Notes: generated by a model from the sequence alone, not told the origin. DNA of 8,529 nucleotides from Bradyrhizobium sp. (GCA_025960445.1 JAICIT010000072.1:1-8529); one strand, 5' to 3'; numbered from the stretch's first letter, positions 1-7,737 are shown. Numbers and translations are program-made.

Positions 1-1484
1 ATGTCCGACAACTCGCGCTTGACGACGCCGATAAGATCACTATCCGCGAGCTGGGCGCCGCCGCGGCTGCTCTCCGCAAACGCGGCAAACATTCCATGCT
101 GCTGTTCGAGATGGCGCAGAATGTCCTGCAGCCCATCCTCGACCGGTCCCAGGTCGACCGCAGCACGTTGTTCACTAGACGCTTCGAGTCGTTCGAGCAG
201 ATAGGTCACCCGCTGTTCAAGATGAGCGAATGTGGATGCGCTGTCGTTCCCGGCCGGCATCCGGTCGATGCGGTCGGATAATGCGCGCAGCGCGTTTTCG
301 AATTGCTGGCCACCCTCGCTTGCCCCCGTGATGTGGCGGTCCTCCAGCGTCGAGGCCAAAGCAGCAATGCGTTTCTCAAGCATTGCAAAGGAGTCGCTGC
401 TGTTATCCGACCGGGCAAGCTGGTCGACCTTGGACGACAGCGTATGAACGTCGGCGCTGAGCCGGGTCAGCGCGTCCGTTGAGGCGACATTGGAGACGAT
501 GGCCCGAAGCGCGGTGATTGCGCTTTCCAGCTGGCGCACGGTGGAGGGGTCATCATTGGCGCGTAAAATCAGGTCAAGCTTGGCGCCGAGATTGCGGATC
601 GCCTCGTCGTAGCCAGCCAGTTGCTCGGCCGGCGTAAGCGAACCGAGCACTTCGCGAATTTCGCCGAGCGCCCGCTCAATTCCGGCCAGCGCCTGCGTGT
701 CGGTGCCGTTCTGGCGGGTATCGTCGATACGGCGGGAGAGCGAGCGAACCTCATTTTCAATGGATTCTATCGCGCGGCGCGGCATCGCATCGGTGATCGC
801 AACGCGAATTTCCGCCAGCTCGCTCCGGAACGCCGCGATGGATCGTTCAATCCCGTCGGGCCGTTGCAACGCTTCGATCTGGCTGGTGATATTCAACAGA
901 TGGCGTTCGAGACTTGAAAAATCCGGACCCGGGGCAGGCGGTAGCGCGGGCGGTGGATCGACCCGCGGCGCTGATTGCCGAGATCCGCCGGTGTCAAGCT
1001 CGATCTGGCGCGCAGCGATTTCCGCGATCGCCAAATCAAGCGAAGCTGGGCTAAGCGGCTGCGGCGAACGATAGGTCTGGGCAGCCGCCCTTTCGACCAT
1101 CTCGACCTGACGTTGCCTGTCCTGGAGTTGGGCATGTCGCCCCGAAGCGGAGTTCACAACCTGCGAAAGGCGCGCATCCAGCCGCGAGAGGGCGTCGTTC
1201 AACTGGTTCGCAACGTCGCCCTGGTCGCCGGCGCGCCGCGCCGGACGCGAGATCTGTTCGATCTGACGGGTGATCGAATCCAGCCGGTGGTGAATATCGG
1301 CAACGTCACTCCTCAGTTCGCCGCCAGTGTTCTGGGCGGTGCCAGGATCAGCCGCGGGGTAGTCGCCGATAGTCGACTTGAGCCAGTCGTTCAACGACAT
1401 GCCGGCGCGCAGGGCGGCGGCCTCGGCCCTTTCGCGCACTGTCGGATCGATCGCTTCAGCACTCCACGGTACGCGCGAATTCAT
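1..1484 (-). CDS. PodJ-like polar localization / coiled-coil protein, N-terminal part (3' end beyond window)
   Basis: Reading the minus strand from the ATG at 1484 gives 494 codons with no stop, continuing past base 1. The N-terminus (residues 6-42) has the PWS...IDP..R..A...A...GMSLNDWLKSTI block that I recall from rhizobial PodJ-like / SEL1-repeat proteins; its helix-turn-helix spacing resembles a ribbon-helix-helix unit. A Pro-rich linker follows at about 175-187 (DPPPALPPAPGPD). The rest is charged, heptad-patterned, Ala/Leu/Glu/Arg-rich sequence typical of coiled coil. No membrane segment is seen in this part. In Caulobacter PodJ, a cytoplasmic coiled coil precedes one membrane helix and periplasmic Sel1-like repeats and organises the flagellar/pilus pole; the C-terminal half here would lie outside the window. 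Start choice: the only ATG before the conserved block, with a weak GGACGAGG ahead (1487-1494); the frame stays open upstream but I found no better start. It could instead be another polar coiled-coil scaffold; the coding frame itself is secure. Confidence 0.68.
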   Translation of the reverse strand, partial: MNSRVPWSAEAIDPTVRERAEAAALRAGMSLNDWLKSTIGDYPAADPGTAQNTGGELRSDVADIHHRLDSITRQIEQISRPARRAGDQGDVANQLNDALSRLDARLSQVVNSASGRHAQLQDRQRQVEMVERAAAQTYRSPQPLSPASLDLAIAEIAARQIELDTGGSRQSAPRVDPPPALPPAPGPDFSSLERHLLNITSQIEALQRPDGIERSIAAFRSELAEIRVAITDAMPRRAIESIENEVRSLSRRIDDTRQNGTDTQALAGIERALGEIREVLGSLTPAEQLAGYDEAIRNLGAKLDLILRANDDPSTVRQLESAITALRAIVSNVASTDALTRLSADVHTLSSKVDQLARSDNSSDSFAMLEKRIAALASTLEDRHITGASEGGQQFENALRALSDRIDRMPAGNDSASTFAHLEQRVTYLLERLEASSEQRAAVDLGPVEDGLQDILRHLEQQHGMFAAFAESSRGGAQLADSDLIGVVKRELSD

Positions 1485-1607
1485 GACCTCGTCCGGTTTC
1501 GACTTCGGCGCGCTACCTGCGCCCTCAGCCTTCCCGCGCGTCCCTGAAAAGAGACAGGTGAATTCGGCGCAGGTCGTCTGCCTCGGACTTCGACTTTTTC
1601 GTGTTAC

Positions 1608-1624
1608 GGTAAATAAGCCGTTAA
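1608..1624 (-). promoter_or_regulatory. CtrA-box-like sequence upstream of the PodJ-like gene
   Basis: On the minus strand this reads TTAA-CGGCTTA-TTTACC. The consensus bound by the alphaproteobacterial cell-cycle regulator CtrA is TTAA-N7-TTAAC; the first half is perfect and the second half has one mismatch, with exact 7-base spacing. It lies about 125 bp upstream of the ATG at 1484, a usual promoter distance. A link to a PodJ-like polarity gene would fit CtrA biology, but a match this short can occur by chance, and it could equally serve the divergent operon. Confidence 0.35.
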
Positions 1625-1821
1625 GGATTTGGATCGCCGGCCCAAAAGTTGTCTCAGCCCTGGAAATCGGACCGCCTGCGCGATCTCGCTCTCGCCGGGT
1701 CGGTCACCTCGTCGCAGCGATGGCTAAAGGGCTGCCGTGGGCTATCGAACCGACTACGTTCGCCGACTGAATAGTTTAATTGCTGCGCTGCAAAATCTCC
1801 TTTATTGGAGCGTCAGCGAGC

Positions 1822-1830
1822 GGAGAGGAA
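1822..1830 (+). promoter_or_regulatory. Ribosome binding site that fixes the acyl-CoA dehydrogenase start
   Basis: GGAGAGGAA ends 3 bases before the ATG at 1834, so its purine-rich core is at normal Shine-Dalgarno distance. The alternative in-frame TTG at 1780 has no comparable site, and the residues between TTG and ATG do not resemble the family N-terminus, so the ATG is preferred. Confidence 0.8.
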
Positions 1831-1833
1831 ATC

Positions 1834-3624
1834 ATGCCGATCTACAAAGCACCCGTCGAAGATGTCAATTTCCTGCTCAATGACGTGTTTCAGATCGACC
1901 GCTACGATAATCTTCCTGGATTCAGCGATGCCTCGGCGGACGTGCGGGAAGCGGTTCTCTCGGAAGCTGCAAAGCTATCGGAAGAAGTCCTTCAGCCGCT
2001 CAACCGTGTTGGCGACCTCGAAGGTTGCACTCGCCACGAAGATGGCAGTGTCACGACACCGAAGGGGTTCAAAGAGGCGTTCAAAAAGGTGACTGAGGGC
2101 GGCTGGCTCGGCCTGTCTGCTCCCGCTGAATATGGCGGACAGGGATTGCCGGTGACGCTGAGTCAGGCGGTCAGTGAATTCCAGTGCTCGGCCAACATGG
2201 CGTTTTCGATGTATGGCGGCCTGACCATGGGCGCGACCGCCGCGCTGATGGTGCATGGCAGGCCCGAGCAGAAGAAAATGTTCGTGCCCAAGATGGTGGC
2301 CGGAGAATGGACCGGCACCATGAATCTCACCGAGCCACAATGCGGCACTGATTTGGGCCTGTTGCGCACCAAGGCCGTCAAGCAGGCCGATGGCAGTTAC
2401 AAGATCACCGGAACCAAGATTTTCATTTCGGCCGGCGAACATGATCTCGCGGAAAACATCATCCATCTTGTGCTGGCGCGGATCGAGGGGGCTCCCGCAG
2501 GCATCAAAGGCGTGTCGCTGTTCGTCGTGCCGAAGATCCTGGTCAATGCCGACGGAACGCTCGGCGCTCGCAACGGCGTCACTTGCGGTTCGATCGAACA
2601 CAAAATGGGCATTCACGGCAATTCCACCTGTGTGATGAATTACGACGGCGCCGTCGGCTGGTTGATCGGCGAGGAAAACCGGGGCATGCAGGGCATGTTC
2701 GTGATGATGAACGAAGCCCGGCTCGGCGTGGCCGTGCAGGGCCTGGCGCAGTCGGAAGTCGCCTATCAGAACGCGGTCGCCTATGCCCGTGAGCGTTTGC
2801 AGGGCCGTTCGCTATCGGGACCAAAGGCGCCGGACAAACCGGCAGATCCGATCATCGTGCATCCAGACGTGCGCCGCACGTTGCTTACCATTCGCGCCTT
2901 CAACGAGGCCGCGCGCGCGATGGTGGTGTGGACCGCGTTGAAAAGCGATGTCGCCCATCGCTCCAGCGATCCGAAGGACCGACAGGAGGCTGACGATCAC
3001 ATGGGGCTGATGACGCCAGTGTTGAAGGGCGTTCTCACCGATGTCGGATTTTCGAATGCCGTGTTGGCGCAGCAGATGTATGGCGGCCACGGCTACATCG
3101 CCGAACAGGGCATGGAACAATTCGTGCGCGACGCCCGCATCGCGATGATCTACGAGGGGGCCAACGGCATTCAGGCGCTGGACCTCGTGGGGCGCAAATT
3201 ACCCCGCGACGGAGGTCGCGCAGTGATGGCGTTCTTCTCCGAGGTTATGAACTTCGTCAAGGAGCATGGAGCCGGCGAGGCGATGAAGCCGTATACCGGG
3301 CCGCTGAGCACCGCGCTCGGTCATCTGCAGCAGGCGACCACCTGGCTGATGCAGAACGCAATGATGAAGCCCGACAATGCGGGAGCCGCCGCGACCGATT
3401 ACATGCAACTGTTCGGACTGGTGACCTTTGCCTACATGTGGGCGCGGATGGCGAAAGTAGCGCAGGAAAAGATTGCATCCGGTGCTGTGACGCCCCATGT
3501 GAGCACCAAGCTGGTAACCGGCCGTTTCTTCATGGAACGGATGCTGCCGGAGACTTCAGTTCATCTCGCGCGCATTCAGTCCGGATGCGCCACCACCATG
3601 GAGCTGGCGGCGGAAGCGTTCTGA
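1834..3624 (+). CDS. Acyl-CoA dehydrogenase with C-terminal domain (FadE/DmdC-like)
   Basis: 596-residue FAD enzyme predicted to oxidise acyl-CoA to trans-2-enoyl-CoA, step one of beta-oxidation, passing electrons to electron-transfer flavoprotein. Domain order seen: an N-terminal extension (MPIYKAPVEDVNFLLNDVF, about 1-35) typical of the long ACAD subgroup, the all-alpha N-domain, the beta-domain with the ACAD signature MNLTEPQCGTD at 163-173, the C-terminal helical domain with IYEGANGIQALD, and an extra C-terminal extension of about 130 residues. Glu441 in YEG is the expected catalytic base, equivalent to Glu376 of medium-chain ACAD. Length near 600 and the two extra ends match the group annotated as 3-methylmercaptopropionyl-CoA dehydrogenase (DmdC) or FadE-like, as opposed to ordinary 380-residue ACADs. 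The name DmdC is often over-applied; with fadA and fadB next door a fatty-acyl substrate is more likely. First gene of the operon, 109 bp before the thiolase. Confidence 0.93.
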   Translation: MPIYKAPVEDVNFLLNDVFQIDRYDNLPGFSDASADVREAVLSEAAKLSEEVLQPLNRVGDLEGCTRHEDGSVTTPKGFKEAFKKVTEGGWLGLSAPAEYGGQGLPVTLSQAVSEFQCSANMAFSMYGGLTMGATAALMVHGRPEQKKMFVPKMVAGEWTGTMNLTEPQCGTDLGLLRTKAVKQADGSYKITGTKIFISAGEHDLAENIIHLVLARIEGAPAGIKGVSLFVVPKILVNADGTLGARNGVTCGSIEHKMGIHGNSTCVMNYDGAVGWLIGEENRGMQGMFVMMNEARLGVAVQGLAQSEVAYQNAVAYARERLQGRSLSGPKAPDKPADPIIVHPDVRRTLLTIRAFNEAARAMVVWTALKSDVAHRSSDPKDRQEADDHMGLMTPVLKGVLTDVGFSNAVLAQQMYGGHGYIAEQGMEQFVRDARIAMIYEGANGIQALDLVGRKLPRDGGRAVMAFFSEVMNFVKEHGAGEAMKPYTGPLSTALGHLQQATTWLMQNAMMKPDNAGAAATDYMQLFGLVTFAYMWARMAKVAQEKIASGAVTPHVSTKLVTGRFFMERMLPETSVHLARIQSGCATTMELAAEAF

Positions 3625-3733
3625 TCCAATCGAATCTTCCAGCGCCACTCTTTTCATAAGTAAGCTGCCGAATTCCGCGACATCGTTCGACCGAATTTTC
3701 TTTATGTGATGATCCTCATACCAGGAGGGCGTT

Positions 3734-4942
3734 ATGCCTGAGGCCTATATCTACGATCACGTTCGCACGCCGCGCGGCCGCGGCAAGCCCGACGGAGCAT
3801 TGCACGAAGTGACCGCGGTGGCGCTGGCGACCGCGCCTCTTAGGGCACTCAAGGAGCGCAATAATCTCGGCGAAGGCACTGTTGACGACGTCATCCTCGG
3901 GGTCGTCGATCCGATCGGCGAGGCTGGCTCTGACATCGCGCGGTTCGCGGCGCTGAACGCCGGCCTCGGCGAATCCGTCCCTGGCGTCCAGATCAACCGA
4001 TTCTGCGCCTCCGGACTCGATGCCGTGAATTTCGCCGCGGCCCAAATCATGAGCGGCCAGCACGAACTGGCGATCGGCGGCGGCGCCGAGTCGATGAGCC
4101 GCGTCGGCATCGGAGCGTCCGGTGGTGCCTGGCCGATGGACCCCTCCATTGCGGTCCCGGCGTACTTCATGCCGCAAGGGGTTTCGGCTGATCTGATCGC
4201 GACCAAATACGGCTTCTCGCGTGATGACGTCGATGCCTATGCGGTGCAAAGCCAGCAGCGCGCCGCGAAGGCGTGGGAAGAAGGCCGATTCAAGAATTCG
4301 GTAATCCCGGTGAAGGATGTCAATGGCCTGACCATTCTGGCCAAGGACGAACACATGCGACCCACCACGACGATGCAGTCGCTTGGCCAGTTGCAGCCGT
4401 CCTTTGTCACGGTAGGACAGATGGGTGGTTTTGACGCGGTGGCGATCCAATCCCATCCGGAAATCGAGCGTATCAACTATGTCCACCATGCCGGTAATTC
4501 CTCAGGGATCGTCGACGGCGCCGGGGCGGTGTTGCTCGGAAGCAAAGAGGCGGGCGCCAGGCATGGGTTGAAGCCACGCGCAAAGATCCGCGCCTTCGCC
4601 AATATCGGTTCCGAGCCCGCAATGATGCTGACAGGTCCGGTCGATGTGACCGAGAAGCTGTTCGAACGTTCGGGCATGAACAAATCGGATATCGATCTGT
4701 TCGAACTGAACGAGGCCTTTGCGTCTGTCGTGCTCCGCTACATGCAGGCCTTCGATATCGACAACGCCAGGATCAACGTCAATGGCGGAGCTATCGCGCT
4801 GGGCCATCCGCTCGGCGCTACCGGCGCGATGATACTGGGCACGGTGCTGGACGAACTGGAACGCACCAACAAATCGACCGCACTGGTCACGTTGTGCATC
4901 GGTGGCGGCATGGGCACCGCGACCATCATCGAACGCGTCTAA
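3734..4942 (+). CDS. fadA: Acetyl-CoA acyltransferase (3-ketoacyl-CoA thiolase)
   Basis: 402-residue thiolase that cleaves 3-ketoacyl-CoA with CoA to acetyl-CoA and a shortened acyl-CoA, the last step of beta-oxidation. The catalytic set is complete: nucleophile Cys91 in [11 protein letters not shown], the ELNEAFA loop, His358 in [15 protein letters not shown], and Cys388 in LCIGGGMG near the C-terminus. Length is normal for the family (about 390-400). The start is well supported by AGGAGGG at 3723-3729, 4 bases ahead of the ATG. It sits 19 bp upstream of the fadB-type gene, so the two are almost certainly co-transcribed and likely form the beta and alpha subunits of a trifunctional complex, as in FadA-FadB. 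Biosynthetic acetoacetyl-CoA thiolases (PhaA/AtoB) share these motifs; the neighbourhood favours the degradative role. Confidence 0.93.
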   Translation: MPEAYIYDHVRTPRGRGKPDGALHEVTAVALATAPLRALKERNNLGEGTVDDVILGVVDPIGEAGSDIARFAALNAGLGESVPGVQINRFCASGLDAVNFAAAQIMSGQHELAIGGGAESMSRVGIGASGGAWPMDPSIAVPAYFMPQGVSADLIATKYGFSRDDVDAYAVQSQQRAAKAWEEGRFKNSVIPVKDVNGLTILAKDEHMRPTTTMQSLGQLQPSFVTVGQMGGFDAVAIQSHPEIERINYVHHAGNSSGIVDGAGAVLLGSKEAGARHGLKPRAKIRAFANIGSEPAMMLTGPVDVTEKLFERSGMNKSDIDLFELNEAFASVVLRYMQAFDIDNARINVNGGAIALGHPLGATGAMILGTVLDELERTNKSTALVTLCIGGGMGTATIIERV

Positions 4943-4949
4943 GAAAATC

Positions 4950-4954
4950 GGGAG
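4950..4954 (+). promoter_or_regulatory. Ribosome binding site that fixes the fadB start
   Basis: GGGAG lies 7 bases before the ATG at 4962, inside the 19-bp gap after the thiolase stop. An upstream in-frame ATG at 4902 would overlap the end of fadA and add about 20 residues with no family match, so 4962 is the chosen start. Confidence 0.75.
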
Positions 4955-4961
4955 CGACAAC

Positions 4962-7178
4962 ATGGCCTTCAAGAATTTCAAGGTTGAGACCGACGGGGAC
5001 GGGATCGCGCTGGTGACATGGGACATCCCCGGTCGTTCGATGAACGTGCTCGACGAGCCTACACTCGGTGAACTGCAGGAAATCGTGAAGCAGACTTCCA
5101 CCGATGCCGCGGTCAAGGGCGTCGTCGTCACGTCAGCCAAGGAAGCGTTCTCAGCCGGGGCTGATCTTTCAATGCTCGAAGGCATGAACCGCCGCTACGG
5201 CGACGTGCTCAAGGATAAGGGCGAAGTCGCAGCCAACCAGATGCTGTTTGATGAGAGTCGCAAATCGTCGTTGGTGTTCCGGGCGATCGAAACATCGGGC
5301 AAGCCGTGGGTCGCGGCAATCAACGGGCTGGCGCTAGGCGGCGGCTTCGAGCTGACGCTGGCCTGCCATTACCGCGTCGCCGCGGAAAACCCAAAGACGC
5401 GTTTGGGCCTGCCGGAAGTCAAGGTCGGGCTGTTTCCGGGAGCCGGCGGTACCCAGCGCGTGCCGCGCATCGTACCGCCGCAGGATGCGATGCAACTGCT
5501 GCTGAAGGGCGAGGCCGTCAATCTCGCCAGAGCGAAGGCGCTGAAATTGATTGACGCCGTGGTTTCCTCCGCTGACCTGATCAAATCGGCAAAGGACTGG
5601 ATCAAGGCCGGCGGCAAGGCGCTCGCGCCCTGGGACGACAAAAACTTCAAGCTGCCCGGCGGCCCGGTATATTCGAAAGCCGGCATGATGATGTTTCCCG
5701 CCGGAAACGCGATCTTCCGCCGCGAGACCTATGACAACTATCCGGCGGCCCGCGCCATCATGCAGTGCGTGTACGAGGGATTACAGTTGCCAATCGATGC
5801 CGCGCTTCGGGTCGAGTCGCGCTATTTCACGCAAATCCTTCGGAGCAAGGAAGCCGCCGCAATGATCCGCAGCCTATTCCTGTCCATGCAGGAATTGAAC
5901 AAGGGCGCGCGGCGTCCGCAGAACGTGCCCCCGACAAAAGTCAAGAGACTCGCCATCATCGGCGCGGGATTCATGGGCGCCAGCGTCGGTTACGTCTCCG
6001 CGCGCGCCGGCATTGACGTGGTGCTGATCGATCGCGATCAGGAAAGCGCCGACAAGGGCAAGGCTCACGCGAAATCCGTGATCGATGGTTTGATCGCCAA
6101 GGGTCGCGCCAAGGACACTGATCGCGACGCCATTCTGTCGCGCATCAGCGCCACTGCCGATTACAACGCTTTGAAGGATTGCGACCTGATCATCGAAGCG
6201 GTGTTCGAGGATCGCAAGGTCAAGGCAGAAACCTATGCCAAGGCCCAACCGCTTCTCAAGGCAGACGCGATATTTGCGTCGAATACGTCAACGCTGCCGA
6301 TCAACTCGCTGGCGGAAGAGTTCAGGGATCAGAGCAAATTCATAGGCATTCACTTCTTCTCACCGGTCGAGAAGATGATGCTGGTGGAAATCATCGTCGG
6401 CAAGAATACCGGCGATGTTGCGCTCGCGACGGCCTTGGACTACGTGCGCGTGATCGGAAAGACGCCGATCGTGGTCAATGACTCCCGCGGCTTCTTCGCC
6501 AACCGCTGCGTACTTCGCTTCACCGCCGAGGGACTGGAGATGCTGATGGAAGGCGTGCCGCCAGCGATGATCGAGAACACGGCCAAAATGGCGGGGATGC
6601 CAGTCGGTCCGCTGTCGCTATCGGATGAAGTAGCGCTCGATCTGGTGCTCAAGATCATGAAGGCCACCGAAGCCGACCTCGGCCCCAACGCGATTGATCA
6701 GACCCAGAAGAAGCTACTTGTCGAGATGGTCGAGAAGCAGGGCCGCTTTGGCCGCAAGAACGGCAAGGGTTTTTACGATTATCCCGAGAAGGGCAAAGGC
6801 CAGAAGAGTCTATGGCCGGCATTGTCCGGCTTGCAGCCGAAGCACCTCGATCCCGACACGCTTGACATCGAGGAACTGAAGCAGCGGTTTCTTGTGGTGC
6901 AGGCGGTGGAAGCGGCACGCACGGTCGAAGATCATGTGATTACCGATATGCGCGAAGCCGATGTCGGCTCGATCCTCGGTTTCGGGTTCGCACCGTTCAC
7001 CGGCGGGACGCTGTCCTATATCGATTTCATGGGCACCAAGAAGTTCGTTGAGCTCTGCCACAAGTTGGAAGCCAAATATGGCTCGCGTTTCACCCCGCCG
7101 AAACTTCTGATCGAGATGGCGGCAAAGGGCGAGACGTTCTACAGCCGCTTTCCCTCTAAGAAACTTGCGGCTGCTTGA
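4962..7178 (+). CDS. fadB: Bifunctional enoyl-CoA hydratase / 3-hydroxyacyl-CoA dehydrogenase (FadB-type)
   Basis: 738-residue multifunctional alpha subunit of beta-oxidation: hydrates enoyl-CoA and oxidises 3-hydroxyacyl-CoA with NAD+. N-terminal crotonase domain (about 1-200): SAGADLSML oxyanion region, then Glu130 in GGGFELTLAC and Glu152 in GLPEVKVGLFPGAGGTQR, matching the two catalytic glutamates of E. coli FadB (119 and 139). The dehydrogenase domain starts near 330 with the Rossmann motif GAGFMG at 334-339, with His464 (GIHFFSPVEKM) and Glu476 (LVEII) as the catalytic pair, 12 residues apart as in E. coli (450/462). A C-terminal 3HCDH domain, including the GRFGRKNGKGFYDYP segment, completes it. 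Length is close to E. coli FadB (729). Minor oddity: the two crotonase glutamates are 22 residues apart instead of 20, from a small insertion (AAENPKTR). Follows fadA by 19 bp. FadJ-type naming is also possible. Confidence 0.95.
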   Translation: MAFKNFKVETDGDGIALVTWDIPGRSMNVLDEPTLGELQEIVKQTSTDAAVKGVVVTSAKEAFSAGADLSMLEGMNRRYGDVLKDKGEVAANQMLFDESRKSSLVFRAIETSGKPWVAAINGLALGGGFELTLACHYRVAAENPKTRLGLPEVKVGLFPGAGGTQRVPRIVPPQDAMQLLLKGEAVNLARAKALKLIDAVVSSADLIKSAKDWIKAGGKALAPWDDKNFKLPGGPVYSKAGMMMFPAGNAIFRRETYDNYPAARAIMQCVYEGLQLPIDAALRVESRYFTQILRSKEAAAMIRSLFLSMQELNKGARRPQNVPPTKVKRLAIIGAGFMGASVGYVSARAGIDVVLIDRDQESADKGKAHAKSVIDGLIAKGRAKDTDRDAILSRISATADYNALKDCDLIIEAVFEDRKVKAETYAKAQPLLKADAIFASNTSTLPINSLAEEFRDQSKFIGIHFFSPVEKMMLVEIIVGKNTGDVALATALDYVRVIGKTPIVVNDSRGFFANRCVLRFTAEGLEMLMEGVPPAMIENTAKMAGMPVGPLSLSDEVALDLVLKIMKATEADLGPNAIDQTQKKLLVEMVEKQGRFGRKNGKGFYDYPEKGKGQKSLWPALSGLQPKHLDPDTLDIEELKQRFLVVQAVEAARTVEDHVITDMREADVGSILGFGFAPFTGGTLSYIDFMGTKKFVELCHKLEAKYGSRFTPPKLLIEMAAKGETFYSRFPSKKLAAA

Positions 7179-7189
7179 ACTTTGCGGGC

Positions 7190-7212
7190 GGCCGGGGCGA
7201 ACAGCTCCGGCC
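7190..7212. terminator. GC-rich hairpin between convergent genes, possible bidirectional terminator
   Basis: GGCCGGGGC - GAACA - GCTCCGGCC forms a 9-bp stem with one G-U pair and a 5-base loop, 11 bases after the fadB stop and 36 bases from the CinA-family stop. The position between two converging genes fits transcription termination from both sides. No T-tract follows on either strand, so it is not a classical rho-independent terminator; it may act as an RNA 3'-end stabiliser or pause site instead. Confidence 0.45.
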
Positions 7213-7248
7213 ATCATAGCCATGAGCGCCTCGCACCAGTCCGGGCAA

Positions 7249-7731
7249 TCAGCGCGACAAGTTCTCCAGCAACAGCTTTAGGGCCGCACCGGCAAAGACC
7301 TGCATGTTGGCGGGGCGGTCAGCGCTGCCGGTCTCCAGCGTCCTGACGGACTGTTCCGGACCTGCGATTGCCATGCAGCTATGGCCAGCCGCGTCGCCGT
7401 ACCGATTGCCGGTTGGTCCGGCCGATCCGGTTTCCGATAATCCCCAATCGCTCGAAAAGCGCTCACGAATCCGGCTCGCCAGGAGTTGCGCATATGGTTC
7501 CGATGCGGAGCGGATGCCCTTCATCGCTCCATCCGGAATGTCCATCAGGAGCCGCCGCGCCTCGCGCGTATAGACCACCGCGCCTCCAAGAAAATATGCG
7601 GACGCACCGGGCACCGCGAGCAGCGCCGCCGAGATCAAGCCGCCAGTTGAGGACTCCGCGACCGAAATGGTTTGATGCCGCTCGATCAATCTGGCGGCGA
7701 TTTGTTCTGCGATCGGGACCAGGTCTTTCAT
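7249..7731 (-). CDS. CinA-family protein (stand-alone C-terminal domain, PncC-like)
   Basis: 160-residue protein consisting only of the CinA C-terminal domain, the fold of nicotinamide-nucleotide amidohydrolase (PncC), which deamidates NMN in pyridine-nucleotide recycling. Seen: AESSTGGLISAALLAVPGAS at 25-44 with the family's serine motif, then FLGGAVVYT (48-55). The usual GIAGPGG loop is replaced by SETGSAGPTGNRYGD at 99-113, and the C-terminus (ETGSADRPANMQVFAGAAL) is of the same divergent type. I recall such sequences annotated simply as 'CinA family protein'; whether they are active amidohydrolases is uncertain. The long N-terminal COG1058 domain of full-length competence/damage-inducible CinA is absent. 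The start ATG lies 6 bp after the stop of the upstream MBL gene, whose final codons supply AGGA as a weak, slightly distant ribosome site, so translation is probably coupled. Family assignment is strong; activity is an inference. Confidence 0.85.
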   Translation of the reverse strand: MKDLVPIAEQIAARLIERHQTISVAESSTGGLISAALLAVPGASAYFLGGAVVYTREARRLLMDIPDGAMKGIRSASEPYAQLLASRIRERFSSDWGLSETGSAGPTGNRYGDAAGHSCMAIAGPEQSVRTLETGSADRPANMQVFAGAALKLLLENLSR

Positions 7732-7737
7732 TGACGC

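Larger units (their letters stand above)
1485..1833. other. Divergent intergenic region, no convincing gene
   Basis: This 349-bp stretch separates the minus-strand PodJ-like gene from the plus-strand beta-oxidation operon, so it must hold both promoters. The reading frames crossing it are extensions of antisense frames of the PodJ-like gene and show no recognisable domain. Two patches are more AT-rich than the surroundings: about 1590-1630 (next to the CtrA-like box) and about 1770-1806, just ahead of the dehydrogenase. I see no tRNA, riboswitch or long inverted repeat. Confidence 0.6.

Noticed and set aside
975..1770. Long plus-strand open frames (975-1547 and 1378-1770) opposite the PodJ-like gene and in the intergenic region
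   Set aside because: They lie antisense to a continuous 494-codon frame with recognisable family sequence; their own proteins show no domain and biased Arg/Ser composition typical of shadow frames in GC-rich DNA.
1780..1808. Possible promoter TTGCTG - 17 bp - TATTGG ahead of the dehydrogenase
   Set aside because: The -35-like part and spacing fit but the -10 part is poor, and it would leave a very short leader; not strong enough to list.
1797..1810. Small inverted repeat CTCC-TTTATT-GGAG before the dehydrogenase ribosome site
   Set aside because: Only a 4-bp stem; expected by chance in a region of this size.
1975..2616. Minus-strand frame of 213 codons opposite the acyl-CoA dehydrogenase
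   Set aside because: Fully inside a gene with intact catalytic motifs; no family resemblance and no ribosome site of note.
3716..5185. Minus-strand frames of 257 and 227 codons (3716-4489 and 4502-5185) opposite the thiolase and the start of fadB
   Set aside because: Antisense shadows of well-identified genes; composition rich in His/Arg without a recognisable fold.
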